Below the pieces are notes generated by a model that searched no databases, was not told the DNA's origin, and saw only the letters and a program-made list of their open reading frames with translations. Shown piece by piece: positions 10,260 through 19,771 of a DNA stretch of 64,000 nt (positions are counted from its first letter, which is position 1; each line of letters begins with the position of its first letter). The stretch lies in contig CAVZIN010000009.1 in assembly GCA_963775315.1 (NCBI GenBank), positions 1-64,000 on the forward strand, written 5' to 3'. The DNA is from CAWGHZ01 sp963775315 (lineage in GTDB: Bacteria; Pseudomonadota; Alphaproteobacteria; MPNO01; DASWLB01). A program made the position numbers and the translations under genes.

Positions 10260-11153
10260 TTAAGAATCCGTGCCGGTTCGCGCAAGGAGCGCGTCGAGCC
10301 CGGCGCGATAATCCGGAAAAGCGAGCGTGACCCCCAGATCGCGCTTGATCCTGGCGTTCGAAACCTTGCGCCCGTCGGCGAAGAAACTGCGCGCGGTCGC
10401 GGAGAGGATCGCCTCGTCGAACGGCTCGGCCGGCGGCGGCGCGGCGCCGGCGATCCGGCAGGCGTACTCCACCACCTCGTTGCCGGGGGCGGGCTCATCG
10501 TCGCAGACGTTGTAGACCGCGCCGGGGTCCGGCCGGCCGAGCGAGGCCATCAGCGTCGCCGCCACATCCTCGACATGGATGCGCGAGAAGACGTGGCCCG
10601 GCTTGACGATCCGCCGGGCGGTGCCGTCGCGCACCCGGTCGAGGGCGCTACGCCCCGGCCCGTAGATGCCGGCCAGCCGGAACACGTGCACGTTGAGCCC
10701 GCAATCGCGGTGCAGGTCGACCCATTCGAGCTCGGCCTCGGCGCGGCGCCGGCCCCGCTCGCCGGTCGGGCGCGCCATCATCCGCTCGTCGACCCAGCCG
10801 CCGCCGGAATCCCCATAGACCACTGTGGAGGACAGATACCCCGTCCATTCGGGGGCGAGCGCCGCGATGTCGTCGGCGTGGTGGCGGAGGACCGGATCGC
10901 CCCGACTGTCCGGCGCGACCGACGACAGGATGTGCGTGGCGCCGGCCAGCGCCTCGGCCGCATCTTCAAGCGGCCGACCGCCGTCGAACGCATAGGTCGC
11001 GACGCCGAGCGCGGCGAGCCGGGCGCGCTTGTCCGCGCTGCGCGACGTGCCCGCCACGCGCCAGCCGAGCGGAAGCAGCCGCGTCGCCAGGGTGAGCGCG
11101 ACGTAGCCAAGTCCGAAACAGAAGAGCCTACCGGTCGTCGTAGCACTCGCCAT
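10260..11153 (-). CDS. Atypical SDR / NAD-dependent epimerase-like protein
   Basis: A 297-residue protein with an N-terminal dinucleotide-binding motif (FCFGLGYVALTLA), a YLSSTVVYGD segment, and FRLAGIYGPGR and FSRIHVEDVA blocks typical of extended or atypical SDRs such as YeeZ. The usual YxxxK catalytic pair is not obvious, so the reaction is unknown; a sugar-nucleotide or NAD(P)H-dependent role is possible. Its stop is 8 bp from ATG 10251 of divL, so the two may be co-transcribed. It is divergent from a TPR protein gene with a 79-bp shared upstream region. Confidence 0.8.
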   Translation of the reverse strand: MASATTTGRLFCFGLGYVALTLATRLLPLGWRVAGTSRSADKRARLAALGVATYAFDGGRPLEDAAEALAGATHILSSVAPDSRGDPVLRHHADDIAALAPEWTGYLSSTVVYGDSGGGWVDERMMARPTGERGRRRAEAELEWVDLHRDCGLNVHVFRLAGIYGPGRSALDRVRDGTARRIVKPGHVFSRIHVEDVAATLMASLGRPDPGAVYNVCDDEPAPGNEVVEYACRIAGAAPPPAEPFDEAILSATARSFFADGRKVSNARIKRDLGVTLAFPDYRAGLDALLARTGTDS

Positions 11154-11232
11154 GCACCGCCCCTTGCATGGTCACGCGCGAGGGGCGACTTTAGCGGTGC
11201 GCCCTCTGCGGTTGCAAGGCGCGGAGAAGCGA

Positions 11233-12051
11233 ATGGTACGATGGTATTCCGCCGTGGCGTTGGCCGCGGCTGTGTGTCTGGCGGCCCTGCCCGCCCCCGC
11301 TGCCACGCCGGCATCGAAGGCTTCGGCCGCGCCGGCGCCGATACCCGCCGGGAAGCCGGCGGCGGTGGCCAAGCAGGGCGACGCCTACGAAACCTGCATG
11401 GCGATCGCCCATGACGACCCGCAGAAGGGCGTCGAGCAGGCCCTCGCCTGGCGCAAGAAGGGCGGCGGAGCCCCGGCCGAGCACTGCCTGGCCACCGGGC
11501 TGGTCGGGCGCGGCGACGTGGCGGAAGGGGCCGAGCTTCTCGAGGAGCTGGCGGACAACGGACCCGCCGCGCTCGCCGGCATGCGCTCGCGCCTTTACGA
11601 CCAGGCCGGGCGCGCCTGGCTTCGCGCCGGGCGCGACCGGCGCGCCTGGGACGCGCTGTCCGACGGGATCAAGCTCGACCCGGCTTCCTCGGACCTGCTG
11701 GTCGACCGGGCCATCGTCAATGGCGGGCTGGGCCTCACCTGGGACGCGATGGACGATCTCGACCGCGCGCTCAAGCTGGCACCCGGGCGGACCGACGCGC
11801 TGGTGCTGCGCGCCGCCGCGTGGCGCCGGCTCGGCCAGCCCGAGCTCGCGGCGGACGACGTCGACCGGGCCCTCGCCGTCGCGCCGCACAACAACGACGC
11901 GCTGCTGGAGCGCGGCAATCTCTATCGGGCGAAGGGCGAGACCGCGAAGGCCCGCGAGGTGTGGATGGACGTGGTCCGGCGCGACCCCAAGGGTGCGGCC
12001 GGCGAGGTGGCCCGGCGCAATATCGAGGCGATGGACGTGAAGACGCAATGA
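11233..12051 (+). CDS. Secreted TPR-repeat protein
   Basis: A 272-residue protein with a signal peptide (VALAAAVCLAALPAPAA), an Ala/Pro-rich linker and then tetratricopeptide-like repeats from about residue 110 to 260 (for example AWDALSDGIKLDP, AMDDLDRALKLAP, AADDVDRALAVAP). TPRs mediate protein contacts; the partner is unknown and the location is probably periplasmic. ATG 11233 is preferred because GGAGAAG lies directly upstream, although the frame is open from 11152. Two cysteines near residues 56 and 82 may form a disulphide. Confidence 0.8.
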   Translation: MVRWYSAVALAAAVCLAALPAPAATPASKASAAPAPIPAGKPAAVAKQGDAYETCMAIAHDDPQKGVEQALAWRKKGGGAPAEHCLATGLVGRGDVAEGAELLEELADNGPAALAGMRSRLYDQAGRAWLRAGRDRRAWDALSDGIKLDPASSDLLVDRAIVNGGLGLTWDAMDDLDRALKLAPGRTDALVLRAAAWRRLGQPELAADDVDRALAVAPHNNDALLERGNLYRAKGETAKAREVWMDVVRRDPKGAAGEVARRNIEAMDVKTQ

Positions 12052-12124
12052 GCGTGCTTGCGAGCATTGCAGAACGGGTCTTCGCCTCCCATTATAACCC
12101 CATGATTCTCCGCGATTTCGGCGG

Positions 12125-12153
12125 TTGACAGGGGTCGCGCTGCGCAACATACT
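12125..12153 (+). promoter_or_regulatory. Candidate sigma-70 promoter for argD
   Basis: A perfect TTGACA (12125-12130) is followed after 17 bp by CATACT (12148-12153). The predicted start is about 55 bp upstream of the argD ATG at 12214. Spacing is ideal; the promoter is unverified. Confidence 0.6.
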
Positions 12154-12213
12154 CTGCGGCTTTTCCGGCCCGGCAGGACAGTCCAAGCCTAGGCCCATCA
12201 GCGGAAAAGCGCC

Positions 12214-13386
12214 GTGAACACGGCCGTCATGAATACCTACGCGCGTATCGACCTCGCCTTCGAGCGGGGCGAGGGCGTTTACCTTTTCGCGACCGACGGG
12301 ACGCGCTACCTCGATTTCGGCTGCGGCGTCGCGGTCACCGCTCTCGGCCATTCGCACCCGCATCTGGTCAAGGCGCTGTCCGAGCAGGTCGGAACGCTGT
12401 GGCACTGCTCCAACCTCTACCGCGTGCCCGGGCAGGAACGGCTGGCCGAGCGGCTGGTCGCGAATTCCTTCGCCGACGCCGCGTTCTTTTGCAATTCGGG
12501 CGCCGAGGCGGTCGAGGCCGGCATCAAGCTGGTGCGCAAGTACCACGACGACAACGGCCATCCGGAGCGCTACCGGATCATCACGTTCGAAGGCAATTTC
12601 CACGGCCGGACGCTCGCCACCATCTCGGCCGGCAACAACGCCGGCCACCGCAAGGGGTTCGAGCCCATCGTCGACGGGTTCGACCCGGTCGCGTTCGGCA
12701 ATCTCAACGAGGTGCGGAACGCCATCACCGCCGAGACCGCGGGCATCCTGGTCGAGCCGGTGCAGGGCGAGGGCGGCATCCGGCCGGCCGATCCCGCGTT
12801 CCTCGAAGGGCTGCGCGCCGTCTGCGACGAGTACGGGCTGCTGCTTTACATGGACGAGGTGCAGACCGGGTTCGGCCGGACCGGCAAGCTGTTCGGCTAC
12901 CAGTGGTCGTCGGCCGAGCCTGACGTCATCGCGCTCGCCAAGGCCTTAGGCGGCGGCTTCCCGGCCGGCGCGCTGCTCGCGCGCGGCAAGGTGGCGCAGT
13001 CCTTCGTGCCGGGCTCGCACGGCTCGACGTTCGGCGGCAACCCGCTGGCCATGGCCGCGGCCAACGCGGTGCTCGACGTGATGCTGGCCGATGGGTTCCT
13101 CGCGCGCGCGGCGGCGAAGGGCGAGAAGCTGCTCGCCCGCTGCCAGTCGATCGCCAGGGCCAACCCGAAGGTGCTGGCCGAGGTGCGCGGCCGCGGGCTG
13201 ATGATCGGGCTCAAGTGCCAGGTGCCGAACGGCCAGCTCAACGACGCGCTGCGGCGCCACAAGGTGCTGGCGGTGCTGGCCGGCGACAACGTGGTGCGCC
13301 TTCTGCCGCCGCTGATCCTCGAGGATTTGCACATCGACGACGCCTGCACCGCGCTCGAGGCGGCGTGCCGGGAGCTCGCGCCATGA
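12214..13386 (+). CDS. argD: Acetylornithine aminotransferase
   Basis: A 390-residue class III aminotransferase that converts N-acetylglutamate semialdehyde to N-acetylornithine in arginine biosynthesis and may also serve lysine synthesis. The pyridoxal phosphate lysine is Lys243 (ALAKALGGGFP), with the cofactor aspartate in LYMDEVQTGFGRTG and the substrate region NSGAEAVEAGIKL. Length is normal for the family. It opens the argD-argF-hslO cluster; its stop overlaps the argF start as ATGA at 13383-13386. A good promoter lies upstream. Confidence 0.95.
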   Translation: MNTAVMNTYARIDLAFERGEGVYLFATDGTRYLDFGCGVAVTALGHSHPHLVKALSEQVGTLWHCSNLYRVPGQERLAERLVANSFADAAFFCNSGAEAVEAGIKLVRKYHDDNGHPERYRIITFEGNFHGRTLATISAGNNAGHRKGFEPIVDGFDPVAFGNLNEVRNAITAETAGILVEPVQGEGGIRPADPAFLEGLRAVCDEYGLLLYMDEVQTGFGRTGKLFGYQWSSAEPDVIALAKALGGGFPAGALLARGKVAQSFVPGSHGSTFGGNPLAMAAANAVLDVMLADGFLARAAAKGEKLLARCQSIARANPKVLAEVRGRGLMIGLKCQVPNGQLNDALRRHKVLAVLAGDNVVRLLPPLILEDLHIDDACTALEAACRELAP

Positions 13387-14291
13387 ACGGCGTGCGCCAC
13401 TTCCTCGACCTCGACCGGGTGGACGCGCGGACACTGCGGCGCATCCTCGACATCGGCGTCGCCTACAAGACGGGACAGCTCGTCGGGCCCGAGGCGCGGC
13501 CGCTCTCCGGCAAGACGCTGGCGATGATCTTCGAACGCCCGTCGACGCGCACGCGCGTGTCGTTTGAGGTGGCGATGAAGCAGCTCGGCGGCGAGGTGGT
13601 CGTGCTCTCGCCCAGCGAGATGCAGCTCGGCCGCGGCGAAACGGTCGGCGACACCGCGCGCGTGCTGTCGCGCTACGTCGACGGCGTGATGGCGCGCATC
13701 CTCGATCGGTCGAAGCTGATGGATCTCGCCACGAACGCGACCGTGCCGGTGATCAACGGCCTCACCTCGCAGACCCACCCGTGCCAGCTCATGGCCGACG
13801 TGATGACGTTCGAGGAGCATCGCGGCCCGATCGAGGGACGCATCGTCGCCTGGTCAGGCGACGGCAACAACATGGCGACGACCTGGATCCAGGCGGCCGC
13901 GCGCTTCTCGTTCGAGATCCGCGTGGCGAGCCCCGAGGCGCTGCGCCCGCCGGCCGAGGTGGTGGCCTGGGCGCGCAAGGAGGGGGCGCGCGTCGTTCTC
14001 ACCGAGCATCCCGAGGAGGCGGTCGAGGGCGCCGACTGCGTCGTCACCGACACCTGGGTGTCGATGGGGCGCGAGGCGGATTCGCGGCACAACCTGCTCG
14101 CCCCCTTCCGGGTGGACGACCGGCTGATGGCGCGCGCCGCGTCCGACGCGATCTTCATGCACTGCCTGCCGGCGCACCGCGAGGACGAGGTGACGGGCTC
14201 GGTGCTGGACGGGCCGCAGTCGGTGGTGTGGGACGAGGCCGAGAACCGGCTGCACGCGCAGAAGGGCATCCTGACCTGGTGCATGTGTTGA
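13383..14291 (+). CDS. argF: Ornithine carbamoyltransferase
   Basis: A 302-residue enzyme that makes citrulline from ornithine and carbamoyl phosphate. Signature motifs are STRTR (residues 54-58) for carbamoyl phosphate, HPCQ (132-135), and HCLPAHR near residue 258 for ornithine. The start at 13383 overlaps the argD stop by four bases, indicating translational coupling. hslO begins immediately after its stop with no gap. Confidence 0.96.
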   Translation: MNGVRHFLDLDRVDARTLRRILDIGVAYKTGQLVGPEARPLSGKTLAMIFERPSTRTRVSFEVAMKQLGGEVVVLSPSEMQLGRGETVGDTARVLSRYVDGVMARILDRSKLMDLATNATVPVINGLTSQTHPCQLMADVMTFEEHRGPIEGRIVAWSGDGNNMATTWIQAAARFSFEIRVASPEALRPPAEVVAWARKEGARVVLTEHPEEAVEGADCVVTDTWVSMGREADSRHNLLAPFRVDDRLMARAASDAIFMHCLPAHREDEVTGSVLDGPQSVVWDEAENRLHAQKGILTWCMC

Positions 14292-15251
14292 ATGGCCTCG
14301 CACGTCCCGCACGTTCCCGACGACCTTATCCAGCCCTTCCAGATCGAGACATTCGGCGTTCGCGGCAGGCTCGTCCGGCTCGGCCCGCTGGTCGATTCGA
14401 TCCTCGGCAAGCACGACTATCCGGAGCCGGTCGCGGCGATGCTGGGCGAGCTCCTGGCGCTTGCCGCCGTGCTCGCCGGCGCGCTCAAGTTCGACGGCGT
14501 GTTCTCGGTGCAGACCCAGGGGAACGGCCCGGTCCGCTTCATGGTGGCCGACGTCACCACGCACGGCGAGATGCGCGGTTACGCCCAGTACGACAAAAGC
14601 AAGATCGCCTCGCTCGCCGCCGATGCGGCGCACGATGCCGGAGAGCGCGTGCCGCGCCTGCTCGGCACCGGCTATCTCGCCTTCACCGTCGACCAGGGGC
14701 CGGACACCGAGCGCTACCAGGGCATCGTCGACCTCGCCGGCGCGACGCTTGCCGACGTGGCGCATAATTATTTCCGCCAGTCCGAGCAGATGGACGCGGC
14801 GGTCAAGCTCGCCGTCGGGCGGGTGCGCGAGGACGGGGCCGATGCCTGGCGCGCGGCCGGGATGATGGTCCAGCGCCTGCCCGAGACGGTGCGCCAGCGC
14901 GTCTCCGGCGAGGCGGGCGACGACGACGATGACGAGGCCTGGCGCCGCGCCGTCGTGATGATGGGCGCCTCCACCACCGGCGAGCTGCTCGACCCTGGCC
15001 TCCACCCGCACCGGCTGCTCTATCGCCTGTTCCACGAGGACGGGGTGCGCGTGTTCGGCCCTGTCGAGCTCTCGGCCGGCTGCCGCTGCTCGCGCGAGCG
15101 GGTGGAGCGGACGCTTCGCTCGTTCCCCAAGAGCGAGATCTCCGAGATGAAGACGGACGACGGCAACGTCGTCGTCACCTGCGAGTTCTGCGCCACCGAC
15201 TACGTGTTCGACGACGCGGCGCTCGACGCGCTTTACGACGACGAGCGATGA
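14292..15251 (+). CDS. hslO: Redox-regulated chaperone Hsp33
   Basis: A 319-residue cytosolic holdase activated by oxidative unfolding. The zinc/redox switch is intact: Cys264 and Cys266 (CRC) and Cys297 and Cys300 (CEFC). An acidic stretch at about residues 207-215 (EAGDDDDDE) lies in the linker. It directly abuts argF; the argF-hslO linkage is common in alphaproteobacteria. Its expression probably depends on the argD promoter. Confidence 0.95.
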   Translation: MASHVPHVPDDLIQPFQIETFGVRGRLVRLGPLVDSILGKHDYPEPVAAMLGELLALAAVLAGALKFDGVFSVQTQGNGPVRFMVADVTTHGEMRGYAQYDKSKIASLAADAAHDAGERVPRLLGTGYLAFTVDQGPDTERYQGIVDLAGATLADVAHNYFRQSEQMDAAVKLAVGRVREDGADAWRAAGMMVQRLPETVRQRVSGEAGDDDDDEAWRRAVVMMGASTTGELLDPGLHPHRLLYRLFHEDGVRVFGPVELSAGCRCSRERVERTLRSFPKSEISEMKTDDGNVVVTCEFCATDYVFDDAALDALYDDER

Positions 15252-15295
15252 CGGCATAGCGTCGCTCCGTGGATCGGCACTCCGGGGAGAGCGAG

Positions 15296-15895
15296 ATGAC
15301 GGCGAGACGGTGGGTGCGCGGACTGTTCGTGCTCGTGTGCGTGGCGGGGCTCGCCGGCTGCGATTCCTCGCCGCCGCCGCCGCCGCAGTTCCCCGAGCTC
15401 ACCTTCACCCATTTGCCGCCGATCCGGCTCGACGTCGCCCGCATCGACGTGGTGCGCCAGTACGTCTTGCCCGGCACCAAGCCGAACGTCGAGCAGCTCT
15501 TCCCGGTGCTGCCGGCGGCGGTCGCGGAGCGCTGGGCGCACGACCGGCTGCGGGCCGTGGGCGGCAACGGGATCGCGCGGGTCACCATCAAGCAGGCGAG
15601 CGTGGTCGAGGTGCCGCTGAGGCGCACCACCGGCATCGTCGGCATGTTCACCACCGACCAGGCGTGGCGCTATGACGGGGTGCTGGACGTCTCGGTGGCG
15701 ATCGTCGACCGGTCGGACGGGCGCCGGGCCGAGGTCTCGGCGCGCGCGATGCGGTCGCGCACCGCGCCCGAGGACATCTCGCTCAACGACCGCGAGCGGC
15801 TGTGGTTCAAGCTGACCGAGGACCTGATCGACGACGTGAACGCCTCGCTCACCCGCCAGATCCAGGACAATTTCGGCCCGTTCCTGGTGCGGTAG
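15296..15895 (+). CDS. Predicted lipoprotein of unknown function
   Basis: A 199-residue protein. A signal sequence (LFVLVCVAGLAGC) with lipobox LAGC gives a lipidated Cys near residue 22, followed by a Pro-rich linker and a compact domain (YVLPGTKPNVEQLFP, AERWAHDRL, NFGPFLVR). I do not recognise a named family. ATG 15296 is preferred because GGGGAGAG precedes it. It lies 44 bp after hslO on the same strand and may be the last gene of that operon; a hairpin terminator follows. Confidence 0.8.
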   Translation: MTARRWVRGLFVLVCVAGLAGCDSSPPPPPQFPELTFTHLPPIRLDVARIDVVRQYVLPGTKPNVEQLFPVLPAAVAERWAHDRLRAVGGNGIARVTIKQASVVEVPLRRTTGIVGMFTTDQAWRYDGVLDVSVAIVDRSDGRRAEVSARAMRSRTAPEDISLNDRERLWFKLTEDLIDDVNASLTRQIQDNFGPFLVR

Positions 15896-15907
15896 CCGGC
15901 CGCGGAC

Positions 15908-15929
15908 GGGCGGGTCGTCCGACCCGCCC
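15908..15929. terminator. Bidirectional hairpin between convergent genes
   Basis: A 9-bp perfect GC stem (15908-15916 with 15921-15929) and a 4-base loop sits between the lipoprotein stop (15895) and the stop of the convergent TRAP protein gene (15951). The T-tract is poor. Confidence 0.6.
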
Positions 15930-15950
15930 TCGTTCCGCGCGCAGAACCGG

Positions 15951-16952
15951 TCAGCTTCCCGGCTGGTAGAGCAGCGACTTCAGCTTCTTGTAGTCGACGC
16001 TGTAGTGCAGCTTGTCGTTCTCGGCCCACTTCGCGTCGTAGACCGTGCGGAGATAAGCCTTCCGCACGTCGCCGGTGAGATCGATGTCCTTCACGCCGGC
16101 CTTCTTGAGCTTGGCGTCGTCCTCCTCGCCCTTCTTGACGAGGATGGCGGACCCCTTGGTCTCGTAGTTGCGCGCGTACTTCTCGAGCACGCCCTGCTGC
16201 TCCTTCGACAGGCCCTTCCACTTGTCGAGATTGACGATGGTGAGCAGGCTCGCCCCGTAGAAGGACGGCTTGATGCGGAACTTGATGAACCGCTCCCACC
16301 CGTACTTGGCGACCGAGCCCCACGGCCAGGCGAGACCGTCGACCACGCCGCGCTCGAGCCCGGCATAGACGTCGGACGGCGCCATCACGACCGTGGTCGC
16401 GCCCATCGCCTCGAGCATCGGGCGGTAGAGGCCGGTGGTGCGGATCTTCATGCCGTCGAGGTCGAGGCCGGTCTTCTTGCTGAGCTTCGGCATCTTCAGG
16501 AAGTAGGTGTAGAACACCTGCGCCTTGAAGTCGGTCCAGGCGAGGATGTGCGCGTTCAGCCCGGTCTCCCACGCGTGCTCCATCATGTCCCACGCGCCGT
16601 TCTTGCGGATCTCCGCCAGCGACACGTTCTGCACGCCGGGCAGATGCGCCTCGGGCAGGATGCCGCCGTAATAGGCGGCGGGGCAGGAGATGATGTCGAC
16701 CAGCCCGCGCTTCAGCGCCGGGGCCTGCTTCTGGAAGGGCGTCACCTCGGGTCCGCCGAGATAGCGGATCTTCACGTCGGCGTTCGCGGCGTTCAGCGGG
16801 TCGACCATGGTCGCGAACATCGCCTGCGTGAAGTCATGATTGCGGGCGAGGCAGGTGGTCATCTTGAGCGTCGTCGTATCGGCGTGCGCCGAAGCGCCGA
16901 GCGCCGCCAGGACGGCGCCGGCAAGTATCGCTGTCGCGGACCTCTTGAACAT
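15951..16952 (-). CDS. TRAP transporter substrate-binding protein (DctP family)
   Basis: A 333-residue periplasmic solute receptor. The signal peptide (ATAILAGAVLAALGASAHA) ends near residue 24, and the body shows DctP-type motifs (FQKQAPALKRGLVDI, GLYRPMLEAMGA, DGLAWPWGSVAKYGW). It should bind an organic acid and hand it to a DctQM permease, but no dctQ or dctM is present in the window, so it is an orphan here or works with a distant permease. ATG 16952 is chosen because GGGAG precedes it and it starts the signal peptide. Confidence 0.9.
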   Translation of the reverse strand: MFKRSATAILAGAVLAALGASAHADTTTLKMTTCLARNHDFTQAMFATMVDPLNAANADVKIRYLGGPEVTPFQKQAPALKRGLVDIISCPAAYYGGILPEAHLPGVQNVSLAEIRKNGAWDMMEHAWETGLNAHILAWTDFKAQVFYTYFLKMPKLSKKTGLDLDGMKIRTTGLYRPMLEAMGATTVVMAPSDVYAGLERGVVDGLAWPWGSVAKYGWERFIKFRIKPSFYGASLLTIVNLDKWKGLSKEQQGVLEKYARNYETKGSAILVKKGEEDDAKLKKAGVKDIDLTGDVRKAYLRTVYDAKWAENDKLHYSVDYKKLKSLLYQPGS

Positions 16953-17172
16953 GTTCCGGTATCTCCCAGTTTCGGTTTTCGTTGCGCCCGGCGCGGGCGG
17001 TTGTTCTTTTTCGGATACTGAGGCGGGACTACGCGAACGGCCGGACTTATCCCGCGCCGACATGCAGAGTGTAGCAGATTTCACAATCCATGCACGAAAC
17101 GATGCCGGACTGGAAACAATCGGTCCGTTCGGGGCGTCGGAAAACGGGTCCTCGGGAGCCGCGTGGAGCCGT

Positions 17173-18153
17173 CTACCGCTTCGCCTCGTCCAGGTAGCGC
17201 ACGTCCCAGCTCGGCTCCGGCCTGAGGTAATCGGGGATGTCGTGCATCCAGATGTTGGCGCCGAACGCCTCGTCCCAGTCGCGCGGCAGCCAGGAATCGT
17301 CGAGATAGTCGGCATCGGCGATGTATTCGGCGTGCCCGCCGGCCGGGCACGGGATGTAGTAGAAGATCGCCGAGGATATACGGTGCCGGCCGAGCCCGAC
17401 GAAGCCGCCGGTGGTCCGCCGCGTCGCCCAGCCATGCCGCTCCAGGTAGTTCGCCCCGACCATTACCTCGTCGATGTCGTCGCACATGAAGGCCGCGTGG
17501 TTGAACCCCACCTTCCGGGCCGGCGGCGGAAGAAAGTCGCGATTGAGGAAGAAGACGTTGTGGTGCTCGTGCGAGCCGTCAGCGCGCGCGTAGACGCCGA
17601 GCGAGCGCTGCGAATCCGACACGCGAAACTGCAGCCGGTCGCGGAAGAAGGCGAGCGACGCCCACGGGTCGGCCACCTGGAACACGACATGCGCGATGAA
17701 CTTGGGCCGGGCGCGTTTGCGCCAGGTCCGGTGCTGGTTGACCCGGTTGGGGCGCCCCGGCGTGTTGACCTGGTCCGACACGCTGACGATCTCGCGCCGG
17801 CGGAACAGGCGGAGCCCCTGCGGCATGAAGTCGTCGGTGACGAAATGGGCGGTGCCGTCATTGTCGCGCCGGACCTCGCGATCGGTCTTGAGATCGGCGA
17901 CCAGCCGTTCGAGCGCGGCCTCGGTGTCGACGCCCCAGATCGTCTCCTTGATGCCCGGCCCGTCGTACCATGGCGCGGGCAGCGCGGGATCGCCATTCCT
18001 GCGCAGCTCCACCCGCGAGCCGTCGGCAAGTTCGAAGACGGCCCGGTCCGGCTCCTCCAAATCGAGGCGCAGCCCGTAATCCGCGAAGAAGCGCGTGCAG
18101 GTGGCGAGATCGTCGACGCCGTAAACGGCGGTCTCCACCCCGAGAATGGCCAT
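17173..18153 (-). CDS. VOC-family extradiol-dioxygenase-like protein
   Basis: A 326-residue protein with two vicinal-oxygen-chelate modules. The second carries the probable metal ligands: His in FIAHVVFQV, His in GFNHAAFMC and Glu in GGHAEYIAD. This arrangement fits ring-cleaving dioxygenases of the catechol-2,3-dioxygenase type, but the substrate is not apparent. It is divergent from an amidohydrolase gene with a 125-bp shared upstream region, so the two may be co-regulated in breakdown of one compound. Confidence 0.8.
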   Translation of the reverse strand: MAILGVETAVYGVDDLATCTRFFADYGLRLDLEEPDRAVFELADGSRVELRRNGDPALPAPWYDGPGIKETIWGVDTEAALERLVADLKTDREVRRDNDGTAHFVTDDFMPQGLRLFRRREIVSVSDQVNTPGRPNRVNQHRTWRKRARPKFIAHVVFQVADPWASLAFFRDRLQFRVSDSQRSLGVYARADGSHEHHNVFFLNRDFLPPPARKVGFNHAAFMCDDIDEVMVGANYLERHGWATRRTTGGFVGLGRHRISSAIFYYIPCPAGGHAEYIADADYLDDSWLPRDWDEAFGANIWMHDIPDYLRPEPSWDVRYLDEAKR

Positions 18154-18278
18154 CGAACCCTCCTTCGCTGCCCGAAGGCGAGCTTACGGAGCAATGCTCG
18201 CGCGCGTCAAATCGGGCGGTTTGCCGCTGCCGGCCCCTGCGTTAACATCCTCGCGCGCAACGCGCCGGGGAGGGTCCC

Positions 18279-19580
18279 ATGAGCACCGCGGCCTCGAAGC
18301 GTCTGGTCATCCGCAACGGCACCTTGATCGACGGCACGGGCACGCCCGGCGCGCCGAACGACTGCATCGTCGTCGAGGGCAACCGCATCCGGAGCGTGGG
18401 CGCGCTGCCGCCGGACATCGAGCTGCGCGACGCCAAGAACATCGAGGTCATCGACGCCGCCGGCCAGTGGGTCATGCCGGGGCTGATCGACGCCCACGTG
18501 CATCTCTCCTACGGCTATCCGGCCATCCCCGGCGAGGCCAAGGGCAACGGGCGCGTCCGGCCCGAACTCAACACGCTGCGCGCGGCGCGGAGCGCCCAGG
18601 CCGTGCTGCGCGCCGGCGTCACCAGCATGTCGGTGCCGGGCGGCACCTGGTTCACCGACGTCGGCGTGCGCGACGCGATCCGGCTGGGGCTGATGGAAGG
18701 GCCGCGCATCCACTGCGCCGGGCGGATGATCATCACCTGGGGCTGCATCGAGGACGACGATCCGGCCTGGGTCGGCACGCCCGACCATTCGGTCGGCGTC
18801 CTCTGCAACGACAAGGACGCGATGGTCGCGGAGGTGCGGCGCCAGATCAAGCATGGGGTCGATTTCATCAAGATGGCCGACTCGCGCGGCGGCGAGGTGC
18901 AGATGATCTCGCGGGACGAGATCGCCGCCGTCGCCGAGGAGGCCCACCGGCGGGGCAAGCGCGTCGCCATCCATTCGCGCGGCGCGGGCTCGACGCGCGC
19001 CGCCGCCGAGGCGGGCGTCGACTGGATCGTCCATACCGACCTCGCCACCGAGCGCGACCTGGAGGCGGTGGCGAAGTCGGGCGCGCGCATCCTGCCGACC
19101 GCCACCTTCCTCGACCAGGTGATCGCGCTCGGCGAGCGGATCGGCGCCGCGCAGGTGCAGCTCGACGTCGACCGGGTGAAGCGGCACTACGACCTGCTCG
19201 GCGGCATCATGCACACCGCGCGGGATTACGGCATCAAGCTGCTGGCGGGCACCGACACCGGCAACAACACCTTCATGCGCCATGGCGAGCTGCACAGTCG
19301 CGAGGCCGAGATCTTCGCCTCGCATGGCGGGTTCTCGCCGCTGGAGGCGATCGCCCAGATGACCAGCGGCAACGCCTATGCCGTGGGGCTGGAAGGCCAA
19401 GTGGGAGTCGTCGCGCCCGGCATGCTGGCCGACCTCATCGTGCTCGACCGCGACCCGGCCGCCGACCTCTCGGTGCTGGCGGGCGGGCGCCATCTCGTCC
19501 ACCTCGTCAAGGACGGCAGGCGCATCGAGCTCGGCCACGCGGCCGAAGACCCGATCGCCTTCACCCGCGCGGCGGAGTAG
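18279..19580 (+). CDS. Amidohydrolase-family protein (imidazolonepropionase/prolidase-like)
   Basis: A 433-residue metal-dependent hydrolase. Motifs in order: DAHVHLSYG (first two His ligands), FIKMADS (probable bridging Lys), VAIHSRGA and VHTD (further His), and GTDTGNN (catalytic Asp). This set is typical of the cytosolic amidohydrolase superfamily acting on cyclic amides or dipeptides; the substrate cannot be inferred. GGGGAGGGTCCC precedes ATG 18279. It is divergent from the VOC dioxygenase-like gene. Confidence 0.88.
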   Translation: MSTAASKRLVIRNGTLIDGTGTPGAPNDCIVVEGNRIRSVGALPPDIELRDAKNIEVIDAAGQWVMPGLIDAHVHLSYGYPAIPGEAKGNGRVRPELNTLRAARSAQAVLRAGVTSMSVPGGTWFTDVGVRDAIRLGLMEGPRIHCAGRMIITWGCIEDDDPAWVGTPDHSVGVLCNDKDAMVAEVRRQIKHGVDFIKMADSRGGEVQMISRDEIAAVAEEAHRRGKRVAIHSRGAGSTRAAAEAGVDWIVHTDLATERDLEAVAKSGARILPTATFLDQVIALGERIGAAQVQLDVDRVKRHYDLLGGIMHTARDYGIKLLAGTDTGNNTFMRHGELHSREAEIFASHGGFSPLEAIAQMTSGNAYAVGLEGQVGVVAPGMLADLIVLDRDPAADLSVLAGGRHLVHLVKDGRRIELGHAAEDPIAFTRAAE

Positions 19581-19680
19581 GTATCCGTCCCCCCAAGCAG
19601 AGGGGACCTTGGTGCGGCAGCCTTCACACCGATCGAGATCAAGCTCGCGCCGCCAAGACAAGGAAGATCGATGCAGCGTT

Positions 19681-19715
19681 CCCTCTCCCTTGGGAGAGGG
19701 ACAGGGTGAGGGGAC
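19681..19715. repeat. Palindromic dispersed repeat, family A
   Basis: A 9-bp palindrome (CCCTCTCCC, TT, GGGAGAGGG) is followed by ACAGGGTGAGGGGA. The same unit recurs in inverted orientation at 27348-27383. It lies between two convergent genes. Confidence 0.8.
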
Positions 19716-19771
19716 CTACGCGAGAGCTTCGCGTGCCCTAAGGGCGAAAAGGGAGGAGCGGGTTCCGGGCG

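Noticed and set aside
15951..17435. Extending the TRAP binding-protein gene upstream to 17435
   Set aside because: The extension is Arg/Pro-rich and would bury the signal peptide; ATG 16952 has GGGAG before it and starts the signal sequence.
19581..19771. Possible CRISPR or small RNA in the palindromic gap
   Set aside because: Only one palindromic unit is present, with no spaced array; it matches a dispersed repeat.
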